A stretch of 64,000 nucleotides of DNA from Paenibacillus hamazuiensis (lineage in GTDB: Bacteria > Bacillota > Bacilli > Paenibacillales > NBRC-103111), in NCBI RefSeq assembly GCF_023276405.1, contig NZ_JALRMO010000001.1, forward strand, positions 8,409,501-8,473,500, given 5' to 3'. The position numbers and the translations under genes are program-made. Positions within the stretch are counted from its first letter, which is position 1. Each line of letters starts with the position of its first letter. The notes below the pieces were generated by a model, which was given only the letters and a program-made list of their open reading frames with translations, had not been told where the DNA came from and searched no databases. Shown here piece after piece: positions 34,701 to 43,700 of the stretch.

Positions 34701-34801
34701 ACTCGGAGCTGAAGCTGGAGAGCACCCCGGGAGGCGGAACGGTAGTAACGGTATCGATTCCGGCCGAAGCGGAGAGGGCCCGTCTTATGCAGACGGTGTA
34801 G
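31730..34801 (+). CDS. Hybrid sensor kinase with two kinase cores (7TMR-DISM, HisKA, REC, LytS-type)
   Basis: 1023 residues. TM1 at about 4-23; extracytoplasmic jelly-roll-like region (about 45-195, DLSGWSFGEDGVVPLDGEWEFYPGQ), seven TM helices (about 203-400), HisKA with H438 (SRTSHEFKTPL), HATPase (NNLIDNAVKYTEY, DTGKGIA, FGLGLSIVKQL), a receiver with D736 (VILDLMMPGMTG), then a second kinase core of LytS/His_kinase type with H827 (SQIKPHFLYNVLN) and its own HATPase (LVENAIRHGIRG, GVGLKNIMKRL). Two phospho-acceptor histidines plus one aspartate suggest an internal relay or dual input. ATG at 31730 after GAGGAG; cotranscribed with the response regulator. Confidence 0.93.
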   Translation: MRKKLAAAAVTLIILAATYGFLFQTILSHERKAPVAAGGLLDLSGWSFGEDGVVPLDGEWEFYPGQLVDHNQVQSASGGRGALPSSLINVPGSWASQMDTLGMATYRLQIRIDDASRIYGIKTLSIQMSNRIIVNGVVVGSSGTPAGKQLYEASNKPYVSYFTLQPGWNELVVQVANYNFQASSGIMNSIFFGDSSHISGLRDNAIAHDLVSICCFLIMGLYFIGLYSQRKRDYSLLAFGLLCVFIAMFLSTRGERLLLFLFNSIPYWLYIRIQIVSVYAGGMALLLYVYTAFRAFCSKRFIYAGIVWGLIMIVCGLEFAETAYKQTLLMVTTAYGTYPFLYAMYVFVLAAFHRAEGSLYLVAAAVALNHYVMVQNLNIYSNLPLHSVVPFEVFLFLLMLALMMSLRFSNAFKKIEQLSVQLLNADKLKDDFLSRTSHEFKTPLAGVITISQSMIEDRRHPLPKEQQEKMELVVSISKKLSQLVLDILDLSKLKQGDMTVRPVPVDVRSTVDIVLRIFSFMTMGKNVRLINNVPVNLPKIWADENRFRQILNNLIDNAVKYTEYGTIEVSARAAGARIEIAVKDTGKGIARHDLERIFEPFQTFEDSAGQSFGLGLSIVKQLVELQNGTITVSSAEGEGTVFTFSLPSSGEEGGAGTNTPVYDEEKQDPDYSFDTPFYAENGGKHTILIADDHFSNLKILIDELKPLGCNVIAVKNGFEAVEQINRPNAVDLVILDLMMPGMTGYEVCQEIRKNYSLLEMPVLMLTTAVQPQDKLAAFEAGANDFLPKPFDTMELKARIKGLLLMKDSLEKAIELEVAFLQSQIKPHFLYNVLNTIVALSYTDEEKSRKLTTDLADYLRGSFRFSNVQKRTTFAQELNLIRSYVEIERARFKDRLRIEYDIADAMHGVMIPPLLLQPLVENAIRHGIRGRTEGGTVKITAAPAVGCYIFQIEDDGVGIEPERLEQLLGRKTGGPQGVGLKNIMKRLKYEYNSELKLESTPGGGTVVTVSIPAEAERARLMQTV

Positions 34802-34892
34802 GCGGAGCTGGCGAGAGACGAGAAACGGCAATCTTTTCCCGGATGGCGGGAGAGAAGGTTGTCGTTTTTCTTATGAATCGAAAGACCTAAAC

Positions 34893-34928
34893 TTTTTAAG
34901 GTTTTTTTAAGGTTTCGTATCGTATGAT
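34893..34928 (+). promoter_or_regulatory. Direct-repeat activator site and -10 box for the surface-protein operon
   Basis: TTTTTAAGG at 34893-34901 and again at 34904-34912: an 11-nt step, one helix turn. TATGAT at 34923-34928 is a good -10, 10 nt after the second repeat. SARP and OmpR-type regulators bind such repeats in place of a -35 box. A transcript from here has a leader of about 317 nt. Confidence 0.5.
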
Positions 34929-35252
34929 ATTGAGGGCGAAATAAGACAAAACTGTAGAATTATAAAGTTTTTAAATAATTTTTAATTAAATTTGAAGTGA
35001 AATTACAGCCCTTGCAGTATACGATACAATAAGGCGAAACTATACTCTTTGGGCAGTTAAGATCAGGTATATATGTCTTTTGGCATATATTACGGTCCGT
35101 TTTTGTCGAAATTTGTTGAAAAATTTAATTATTAATAGGTCGGAGGGGAGGACTTTATGAGCTGAAGGTGGTTGCACGCGCTTCCCGACAGCAGAGTCGA
35201 ACGGAAGCTTTAGAAAATGGAGCCAGGATTTTATAAGGAGGATCAAGTTTTT
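34929..35252 (+). other. Long AT-rich leader before the first surface-protein gene
   Basis: No gene is visible. Contains a hairpin ATATATG (35069-35075) / CATATAT (35084-35090), and a purine-rich stretch GGTCGGAGGGGAGG (near 35140) that could pair with CTTCCCGAC (near 35180). An ATGAGCTGA minimal ORF at 35158 follows GGAGGGGAGG. No known riboswitch class was recognised. Confidence 0.4.
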
Positions 35253-38200
35253 ATGCTTAAAAGCAGGATAGCAAAAAAATGCATCTCTATAGCGTTAGCA
35301 TTGATCATGATTTTCTCGTTGCTGCCCGGTTGGGCTGCGGATAAGGTGCAAGCCGCAGGCGGCGATCTTGAAGTGACTTTCGGAGCGGGCACGCGGATCG
35401 GTAACTTATCCTACGCGGCGGATAATGCTTTTATAAATTTCCATCAAAATGCGCCAGGTTTTACTCAAACAGAAACCGATAACGACGCGATCTACGGCTG
35501 GGCCGATGGCGATATACTGCCCGATGGCGATAATGGAGTATCCGTGGAATTCAGGATAAATGTTAAAGATAACCCCGCATTGCTTGATCTTGCCCAAAGC
35601 GGGCATGCTGAGGTGAATTTCGGGTGGGACAAGCTGGATTACGATGAATTCGGTTGCGTGTTTGGAATTTGTAAAACGCGCGTAACTTCAGCTTCGATTA
35701 CTGTTGATGGTCAGGAATTATCAGACAGCTCTCATGGCGGAGATACATCTCACCTGGAGAAAACAGTCAGGATTAAGAAGGATACAGTTATAGAGATCTC
35801 CGTATGGATAGAAGGCAGCGGAGCCGGGGTATACGGCATGTTTATCAAGTTTCAGGACAAAGAACGTCCTGTAATGACCGGCTATACCTTCACGGGTGAC
35901 GGGGCGGAAAGACTGAACAAAAAGAATCAGCAAGAGCTGTATGTCAAGAAAAACGAAAACATCACTTTGGCATATAATTTCAGCGAGCCGGTAAAACCAA
36001 CGCAGTTGATTCCGTCTTACAGTGAGCACTTTTTAAAGCATCCGTTGTTTGTCAATCCTGATGGAACCGGCTTGCCGGCTGCAGGAGAGCAGCAGTATTT
36101 AATCAATCAAACCTATAATTCCAATAACTTGAACGAACTTCACAACAGTGTTGTATTTAAGTACACGGGATCCAAGTATCACAACAGCGGGAATAATCCG
36201 CTTGAACCGAAGATTACCGGCAGTCTCTCCAATGTGGACCCAATCGATGAACCCCTGGAACAAAAATTTAAGGAAGCCGTATTTGCCGACGCCGCCGGCA
36301 ATGTAGCCACCATTCAATTCCCGGGTGAAGCGAACAGTGCAAGCAACGACTACCTTGATGGAAAAACAATTAACCCCTTCGATTATGAGAAAGGAGGCTA
36401 CCGGGTAATCGTCGATGCTGTGCCCCCTAAGTATACTAAGGTGGGCAACGGGATTCAGCCGGAAATTTTAACCGGGGTCACCTTGAACAACAACGATTCT
36501 ATCGACTTTACGGTACAGTTCACGGAAGAAGCGATTGTGAAAACAGGTTGGGATGTGGAAAAGACGTTCCTTCTCCTGAATAACGGAATGAAAGCTTACT
36601 ACGTCCCGGACGACACCGGAAAGACTGGATCCGGAACGGATAAATGGCGGTTCCATCTCGACATTCCCGATGGGGTGGACATTGAGGCTCCGCTGCTGAA
36701 GGTGATCGCCTTGTCTCACGACAACGTAAACGGCGCAGACAAAAATGTTCTGCAGGATTACGCGGGCAATATGCTGGTCCAGCCGGCTAACTACGACGGC
36801 GTTTTTGTCGATCCGGACGGCGGCGAGACGGCTAACGTCAATTCCAAAATCGACTGGGCTCAGCTGTCGATCGACAATACGAAGCCGGTGATCAGCTACC
36901 ATTTTGAATCCGGCGGGGCGAGCGATACGGAATATAAGAAGAACGGCAAAATCACGATCGACGCCAACGATCCGCAATTGATCGTTCCAGATCTTGATCC
37001 GGAGGACCCGAAAGCGACAAGGCCGAGCAAGGGCATTTACCGCCCCTCCAATATGACCGGAACGGGATCGCCGGCAGTCGGGCTCGTTTATTACTGGTGG
37101 AGCAATAAACCGGATGATCCGTTCGCGACGAAGAGCGGCGATCATTTTGCAGCGGTAAAAAGATATTCTTTGGCGGCCAAGCAGCCTAGAGACGATCTGT
37201 ACCCCGGAGAATTCACGAATTTCAATTTCAGCACGGCCAATAACAAGACAAACCTGATTCCTCTGCCGGCCGAAGCGCTTACGAGCGATGGCAGCGGAGA
37301 GTGGTACCTTCATACATGGACGGCCGATATGACCTGGGATTCGGCCAGAGAGCTGATGCAGTATGCGAAAATGAAAAACTACATCAATGAACATCCGGCC
37401 GAATATAAGGGGTGGAAAGATGAGGCTTCCGGCTCCGAGGCGGATAAGGAATTTTATGCGAACAATAAAGCGCTGGCGGCGGTGGGCGACTATTCGAAAC
37501 TCGTCATATGGCCCCTGACCGACTTCAAGAAAGACGATTCGAACTGGACGTACAACGTGGCAAAGATCAAGGTGGATAACAAGGCGCCGGACATCACGCT
37601 CAAGGGGGTTATCGGCAGCGATACCGCCGTCGTTCAGGTTCCGGTAAGCATTAAGGACGAGCATAGCGGCCTTGAGACCGCCATGTACAAGTGGGTGAAG
37701 GATAAAAGCGATCCCGACCAAGTTTCATGGAACGAGCTGCAGCTTTCAGGAGAAAGCGTTACGTTATCGACCGAGAATGAAATTGTCGAGGACGGCAGCT
37801 ATTGGTTGTACGTCAAGGCGACGGATAAATTGGGCAATGAACAAACCGTCAAAAGCTCCAGCGCGGTCGTGGTTAACTCCGCCAATATGATCCAAGGCAA
37901 ATTTGAGCCGGAACCTGAGGTAAATAAATATGTCAAGAGCTACGATATCTCTTTTAAGCTCAGAGATCGCTCCGGGCAAAATTTCGCTTCCGTCAGCTCT
38001 TCGACTTATTCGTCAACCGTAACGGGATTGACGTATTCGCCGACCGTGACGAAATCGACTTATTCGGCTACCGTGACGCAGTCCGCTTATCAAGCATCGG
38101 CTTTCGCGTTGTTAGCGAACCAGATCAACGTGTCTTATACGTTCAGTAACAGCATCATTCGTCCGGATGAGTCCGCGTTCAAACCTTTTACTTCTTATAA

Positions 38201-40625
38201 CGAAAGCGGCGGAGAACGCACCTATACCGTTCCGGCGGACCCGACGTTAAGCGGCGAACAATTCATCCATATTTTGGTGAAGACGATCTCGAACGGAGTG
38301 GAAAAGAAATATTACTTTTCAAAGGCTTACTATTTTGATAACGAACCTTCAAAGGTTGAGTTCAGTAAGTCCGGGGTTAGTTACCCTCAACCCAAGCAGT
38401 CGGTCACCGTCACTGTGACAGATGCGTACAGCGGCAATGTGAAAAAGGTGTACCAGTGGGTTGACGATACATTGCCAGCACCGAACGAATCCTCCGTCGG
38501 TTGGGTTGACCTGCCTGAAGGAGGAAAAGTTGAGATAGATAACAAAAATGTTCCTCCCGGCGCAGAAATCAGCTACCGGCTGTACGTGTGGACGGAGGAT
38601 AATGCGAAGAACAGCGCGATTGTCAGGACTGACGGGATTTTCAAGGTTTCGAAGCCGGCTGATACGCCTCCGGTCGAAGTGAATTCGGACCTCGTTTATT
38701 TGTACGGCGATTCGCAGGACGGCTACACCGCCGTTGTGAACCTGGGCTTTGACGCAAAAACGATGGATAAAGGCGGGTACGATTATTCGGTATCGCCCGA
38801 TAATGGCGTCAGCTGGTTAAAATGGCGGCCGTATACGAACTTTGCATCTCTGAAGGTGCCGACAAACAAACCGGAGGACCTGAAAATACAGGTGAAGTTC
38901 AGGACGTCGGGCGGGGTCGTCGGCGAAGCAAAAAGTCTCGATGCCTCGCATTTATCGACGGATGAGCCGATTTATGCGCTTGCCACCTTGAGCACGGACA
39001 AGCCGGTGACTCCAGGCACCGGGGTGGATATCGACGTTTGGACTCCGGTCGGCATCAAAGTTGCGCCGTCTGCTGGCAATCCCGACGTACCGGTCCGTAC
39101 CGGCAACAAGTTTACGGTAAGGGAGAACGGACTGTACTCCTTCGACCTGACCGACGCAGCCGATGCAAGCAGAACGGCGAAGTTGTACGTCGTCGTCAAG
39201 AATGTAGACCGATTTCCTCCCGAAGCGAGCTACGAATTGCTCACGACGGAGCCGACAAGCGGCAACGTGACAGTCAGGCTGACGGATTTCTCCGAGCCGC
39301 TCAAGATCACTAATAATAACGGTCATGCAACTTATACTTTTACAAAAAACGATTCCTTCGGTTTCGATATCGAGGACGAAGCGGGAAATACCAATACGGT
39401 TACGGCTAAGGTATACAACATCGACAAGCAGCCGCCACGGGTGAAGGTAGTCCGTTCCTACTCATATGGGGAGAACAACAGCCAAACGTTCGGGACGATT
39501 AAGGACGGGAACGGGAACGTTCTGTACTCCTCGGGAGTCACTCTCTCGGTTGAGAAAGAAGATGCGCAGGCGGAAGACTTTATCGCGGTCGACGGGAAAA
39601 AGGTCGTGACCTTGCAGGAGAACGGCACCGTTTCCTTTGTCGTGGCCGATGCGTTAGGCAACACCACCGTTGTATCGGAAACGGTAAACAACATCATCTC
39701 GACACCGCCGATTGTGGACAAGGTTGTCTATACGTTCGTGGACGAGGCGGGCAACCAGCTTCCGGAAAGCAGCATTGTAACAATAGGCGGGCAGCAGTAT
39801 GCGCGGGGCAAAGTGAAGGCGACCCTTAGCGGAAAAACGGAGGCGCCGAACATGGCGTTCGCCGGAACGACGCCGATTTTGAACGGCGGCGTGTATACGA
39901 ACCGGATCAGCGATCCGGACGGGAATTTCAGCTATTCGCGGACCTATTCGACGGAAGGCTCCACTTTGATCGCCGTGTCGGACCTGCTCGGCAACGTGAG
40001 GAAGGTCCCGGTTTCCATTAAAGGGCTGGATAACACCGCCCCGACCATCACGCTAAATGCGGCGACCGTCGCCATCGCGCAAAATAAGGCGGACTTCGAC
40101 TTCCGCAAAGATTTGGGCGGTTACACGGTATCCGATAACGTGTCTGCGGCGGATCAGATCGAAGTATCGGCCAGCGGCCTCGATGTAAGCAAGCTTGGAC
40201 GCCAGCGCGTCACATATACGGCCCGCGATCAGGTCGGCAATACGACGGTGGAATACCAGGATGTCATCGTCGTCCCGAGCGACGGAATGCAAATTTTCGC
40301 AGACGATGTACTCATATCCTCCTCCAGTGGGGAAACCGCATTGTTTAACAAAAATACGCTCACCTTCAGCATCTCGCAATACAATGTCATGGAGGTCGGC
40401 GGGCAGGACCGGATTAACGAATGGGGCACCTATGACCTGCTCTATCAGCCCGGACTGTACCGGGAAGGGCAAATGAAATATATCGCAAGCAAGATCACAT
40501 ACAGCGACTTGGTCAATGGCCATTACAAAGTCACCTTCCCGGAAGCGGGCTGGTACACGATCATCGTGAGAAACCAGGAACGGGAACGGGAGTACGCAAC
40601 CTTCTTCATCGGCGGGAAGGAATAG
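35253..40625 (+). CDS. Giant secreted surface protein with Ig-like repeats (1790 residues)
   Basis: Signal peptide MLKSRIAKKCISIALALIMIFSLLPGWAADKVQA with a likely cut after VQA. The rest is beta-rich, with repeated segments on the pattern DNKAPDITLKG, DNTAPTITLN and DKQPPRVKV, each opening an Ig/cadherin-like repeat, and phrases such as WYLHTWTADMTWDSARELM and YWLYVKATDKLGNEQTVK. A short Ser/Thr/Tyr tandem lies near residues 910-945 (TYSSTVTGLTYSPTVTKSTY). No SLH domain, LPXTG or transmembrane anchor, so it is released or held by partners. ATG at 35253 with AAGGAGG 13 nt upstream, preferred over the frame start at 35217. First gene of the operon. Confidence 0.85.
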   Translation: MLKSRIAKKCISIALALIMIFSLLPGWAADKVQAAGGDLEVTFGAGTRIGNLSYAADNAFINFHQNAPGFTQTETDNDAIYGWADGDILPDGDNGVSVEFRINVKDNPALLDLAQSGHAEVNFGWDKLDYDEFGCVFGICKTRVTSASITVDGQELSDSSHGGDTSHLEKTVRIKKDTVIEISVWIEGSGAGVYGMFIKFQDKERPVMTGYTFTGDGAERLNKKNQQELYVKKNENITLAYNFSEPVKPTQLIPSYSEHFLKHPLFVNPDGTGLPAAGEQQYLINQTYNSNNLNELHNSVVFKYTGSKYHNSGNNPLEPKITGSLSNVDPIDEPLEQKFKEAVFADAAGNVATIQFPGEANSASNDYLDGKTINPFDYEKGGYRVIVDAVPPKYTKVGNGIQPEILTGVTLNNNDSIDFTVQFTEEAIVKTGWDVEKTFLLLNNGMKAYYVPDDTGKTGSGTDKWRFHLDIPDGVDIEAPLLKVIALSHDNVNGADKNVLQDYAGNMLVQPANYDGVFVDPDGGETANVNSKIDWAQLSIDNTKPVISYHFESGGASDTEYKKNGKITIDANDPQLIVPDLDPEDPKATRPSKGIYRPSNMTGTGSPAVGLVYYWWSNKPDDPFATKSGDHFAAVKRYSLAAKQPRDDLYPGEFTNFNFSTANNKTNLIPLPAEALTSDGSGEWYLHTWTADMTWDSARELMQYAKMKNYINEHPAEYKGWKDEASGSEADKEFYANNKALAAVGDYSKLVIWPLTDFKKDDSNWTYNVAKIKVDNKAPDITLKGVIGSDTAVVQVPVSIKDEHSGLETAMYKWVKDKSDPDQVSWNELQLSGESVTLSTENEIVEDGSYWLYVKATDKLGNEQTVKSSSAVVVNSANMIQGKFEPEPEVNKYVKSYDISFKLRDRSGQNFASVSSSTYSSTVTGLTYSPTVTKSTYSATVTQSAYQASAFALLANQINVSYTFSNSIIRPDESAFKPFTSYNESGGERTYTVPADPTLSGEQFIHILVKTISNGVEKKYYFSKAYYFDNEPSKVEFSKSGVSYPQPKQSVTVTVTDAYSGNVKKVYQWVDDTLPAPNESSVGWVDLPEGGKVEIDNKNVPPGAEISYRLYVWTEDNAKNSAIVRTDGIFKVSKPADTPPVEVNSDLVYLYGDSQDGYTAVVNLGFDAKTMDKGGYDYSVSPDNGVSWLKWRPYTNFASLKVPTNKPEDLKIQVKFRTSGGVVGEAKSLDASHLSTDEPIYALATLSTDKPVTPGTGVDIDVWTPVGIKVAPSAGNPDVPVRTGNKFTVRENGLYSFDLTDAADASRTAKLYVVVKNVDRFPPEASYELLTTEPTSGNVTVRLTDFSEPLKITNNNGHATYTFTKNDSFGFDIEDEAGNTNTVTAKVYNIDKQPPRVKVVRSYSYGENNSQTFGTIKDGNGNVLYSSGVTLSVEKEDAQAEDFIAVDGKKVVTLQENGTVSFVVADALGNTTVVSETVNNIISTPPIVDKVVYTFVDEAGNQLPESSIVTIGGQQYARGKVKATLSGKTEAPNMAFAGTTPILNGGVYTNRISDPDGNFSYSRTYSTEGSTLIAVSDLLGNVRKVPVSIKGLDNTAPTITLNAATVAIAQNKADFDFRKDLGGYTVSDNVSAADQIEVSASGLDVSKLGRQRVTYTARDQVGNTTVEYQDVIVVPSDGMQIFADDVLISSSSGETALFNKNTLTFSISQYNVMEVGGQDRINEWGTYDLLYQPGLYREGQMKYIASKITYSDLVNGHYKVTFPEAGWYTIIVRNQEREREYATFFIGGKE

Positions 40626-40634
40626 CTTGGCCCG

Positions 40635-40681
40635 GCACGGGATGAAGGGATTCCTGGCACAAGGAGCTTTTTGTCCCGTGC
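40635..40681 (+). other. Intercistronic hairpin between surface-protein genes 1 and 2
   Basis: GCACGGGA (40635-40642) pairs with TCCCGTGC (40674-40681); there is no U-run after it. Possible processing or stability element within the operon transcript. Confidence 0.45.
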
Positions 40682-40714
40682 GGTATTTATGTTTGACGAC
40701 AGGAGGCAGTTCAT

Positions 40715-43700
40715 TTGAAGCTGATCAAAAAAACGCTTGTATCGTTGCTTGCGTTGATCTTCATCTTAAGCGCGAATACGCAGGCTGCTCTCATTTTTGC
40801 GGCGGAGCTGAATGCGCCCAAGGTGACGGTGCTGCAAAACGATTTTATCAAGATTACGGTAGACAACAACACGGGGCGGTTCGGAATCCGCACGGTGGAA
40901 GGGCAGCCCATTCGGAAGAAAGACCAGAACGTCGATCTGATGTTCCGTGGGGACGACCCGGAAACGTCCTTTACCACCTTTCGGATCGACGGGACGGATT
41001 ATATTTTCGGCAATCCGTACAAATTCGCCGTCGATTTTTTCTCTGAAATAACACCGCCCCGAATTGTGCAGAACGCCAACGGGACCAGGCAAATTGAAAC
41101 CGTATGGAAGATCAAGGGCGTTGAAATCAAACAGATTTTGATGCTGTACAGCGATCCTTCCGACAAGAAAAATGCAGGAAACGTCAATGTGCGTTATGAA
41201 GTCGTCAACCACAGCGGCGCCCAGGTGCAGCTCGGCACACGCGTGCTGCTCGATACGATGGTAGCCGGCAACGACGGTCCGCAGTTTCAGATCGGGACGG
41301 CCTACAAAGTTCCGCTTATGGTGGAAAGAAAGCTCGTGCATAATCCGGAGGACGATCCGGGCATTTCGGAGGAGGATCGGCCCCTCCACAAGCTGCCGCC
41401 CTATTGGGTCATGAGGGATAAGCTCGATCTGACAAATCCTTTGGCGACCAACGTGATCGCCTACGGATTTAACAATTTTGCCGAGCAGAACATCAACATC
41501 GTGGACGAAATGATCGTGGGGCACTGGAACGGGCTGGCCAATACGAAATGGGATTACACCCCGAACGGCAATCTCGACTTTACCCGGGACACGAACGACT
41601 ACGGCACGGCCGATTCCGCGGTGGCCTTCTACTGGCAGCCGAAGCCGCTCGCCAGCGAAGCGATGCAATCGTTCGAAACCGTCTACGGCTTGGGGGAAAT
41701 CGTCGAGCCGGACAAGGTGTTTTCCATCCGTTTTCTCGATACGCCGCAGCAGCTCGCTACGTTAAGCGACAACAGCAGCTATGAAAACGAAGGCATCTTC
41801 GATTTGAATGCGGAAGTGGAAAACCTTGCGATGTTTAACATGCAGCATTCGCAAATCGACGTCAGCCTGTCGCTTGAAAGCGGGCTGAGCTTCGTCAAGC
41901 TGGATGAGCAGGGACGGATCGTGCGCGATGCAAACGGCAAGGCGCTTACCGAAGCGTTCCGCAGCAAAAAGCTGGAGTTCAAAAAATCGGCGACACCTGA
42001 AGAAGCGGCACAAGGCATTATTCCGAAATACAAGCCGGGAGATACGATAACCGCCTCCTTCAAGGTGCAGGCGAAGGGCAGGCCGTGGCCGACGACGAAG
42101 CAGTATATGCTGACGGCAAGCAGCCCGGAAACCGAAGCCAAGATCGGCGGAGAGGCGGACGAAGGGATTAAAGCCCAGTATGAATCGAACAAAGCGAATT
42201 TTATTTTGCTGCCGCCTATCGGCCAAGCGGTGCCCACGTATTCATACGCGGTGTCGCCGAAAGAAACGTTCAGCAGCGATGTTAAATACGTAACCGTCAA
42301 CTTGACGAACATCGACGCGTACAATACGGGGAACGAGACGACCGAACCTAACTTCGATTTGTATTTCAAGGAAAAAGTGTCCGGCAAACGCTATAAAGTG
42401 CCGGTCAAAAGCTCCGTCATTTTGCAGCCGACGGACGACGGCTTCTCTGGCGATATGCGCATCACATACCGGGGCGGGGACGAAGTGGACGGCAAAGGCG
42501 ATGTCGTTCAGGCGGGACTAGGGCCCGAGCTGCCTTTGGGCGAATACCAGGTGGAAGTCGACTATAAGGGAGATACCGGGGGCGATGCGGAAATCGCCGC
42601 CATGTACGACATCGCGACTCCCCAAACGTTTGCCGTAACGGATAACGAGACGACGCGGATCCGCGAAGCGAATATTATCGCGGTTTACAAGCAGTATGTC
42701 GACTTAAGCCATGTGACTCCATCGGTCAGCGGCAAATTGCTGGAGGAAATCAACAGTGCTTTTCCGGGCGAGCCTTTTAAAGCGGGAACGGATTTATTCA
42801 GCGCAGTGACGGCCTTTAAGATGGCCAAAACCTTTTTCGGGACTGCCAGCAAAGCGCTCGATCCCGAATTCGATCTTGCCGAATTTTTGGATGACGAGTC
42901 GTTAAAAGAAGTGCCTGCCTATCAATACGAGCTGTTCGAATCGGAAGAAGAGATGGATGAGTTTTTCGAGGACGAAGATAAGGAAAAGCTCGTCGACATT
43001 CGCGGAATGGTCAAACAGGTCGGCAAGGGAACGGACCAGCAGGTGGTGGTCGACACCAAAACCGAGCCGGCCATCATCAACGGCGCCGTGGCATATAAAG
43101 GGAAGGACATGGTCTTTGCCCGGGGGAAGCTGGATATTTTCGGCGCCAAGCAGAAGGTGAACGGGTACGACAGCATGCCGTTCTTCGACACGTTATTCGT
43201 GAAGGGAGACGGAACGCTGAGCGTGGCCAGCAGCGGCTTTGTGTTTCACAAGGGAGAATGGACTCTGGACTTTTTCAACGGTTTCGAGAAAACGCTCGGC
43301 GAAGGTTATACGATCAAGCAGGCGGAGTATCCGGAGAAAAAGGACAACGAAGAGGACGACAGCCTGAACGGCAGTTTGAGATGGGCGGCGGGAGCGCTCG
43401 GAGACCGGCTCAATCCGCTGCGCCAGCTGATGATCCAGCTTGTCTATTTCAACAAGCACAGCCTGTTCGCCGTTCCGAACTTCACCTTTTCCGGCTTCGG
43501 CATATCTTTTAACGATTTTGTGTTAAGAGAAGGAGGCGTATCGTTCGGCGGCACGATTTCCATGAAGATTGTGCAGGCGGAAATCAACAACGTCGTATTT
43601 AACGACAAAGGTTTTGTAGGGATCGAAGCGGCGCTCAATTTCGATTTGAACGAAGAGCTGGGCCTTCTCGAGCCCGATAAAAAGAAAGACGGCGGGGAAG

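Noticed and set aside
34929-35252. c-di-GMP riboswitch before the surface operon
   Set aside because: Neither the class I nor the class II conserved core could be recognised by eye.
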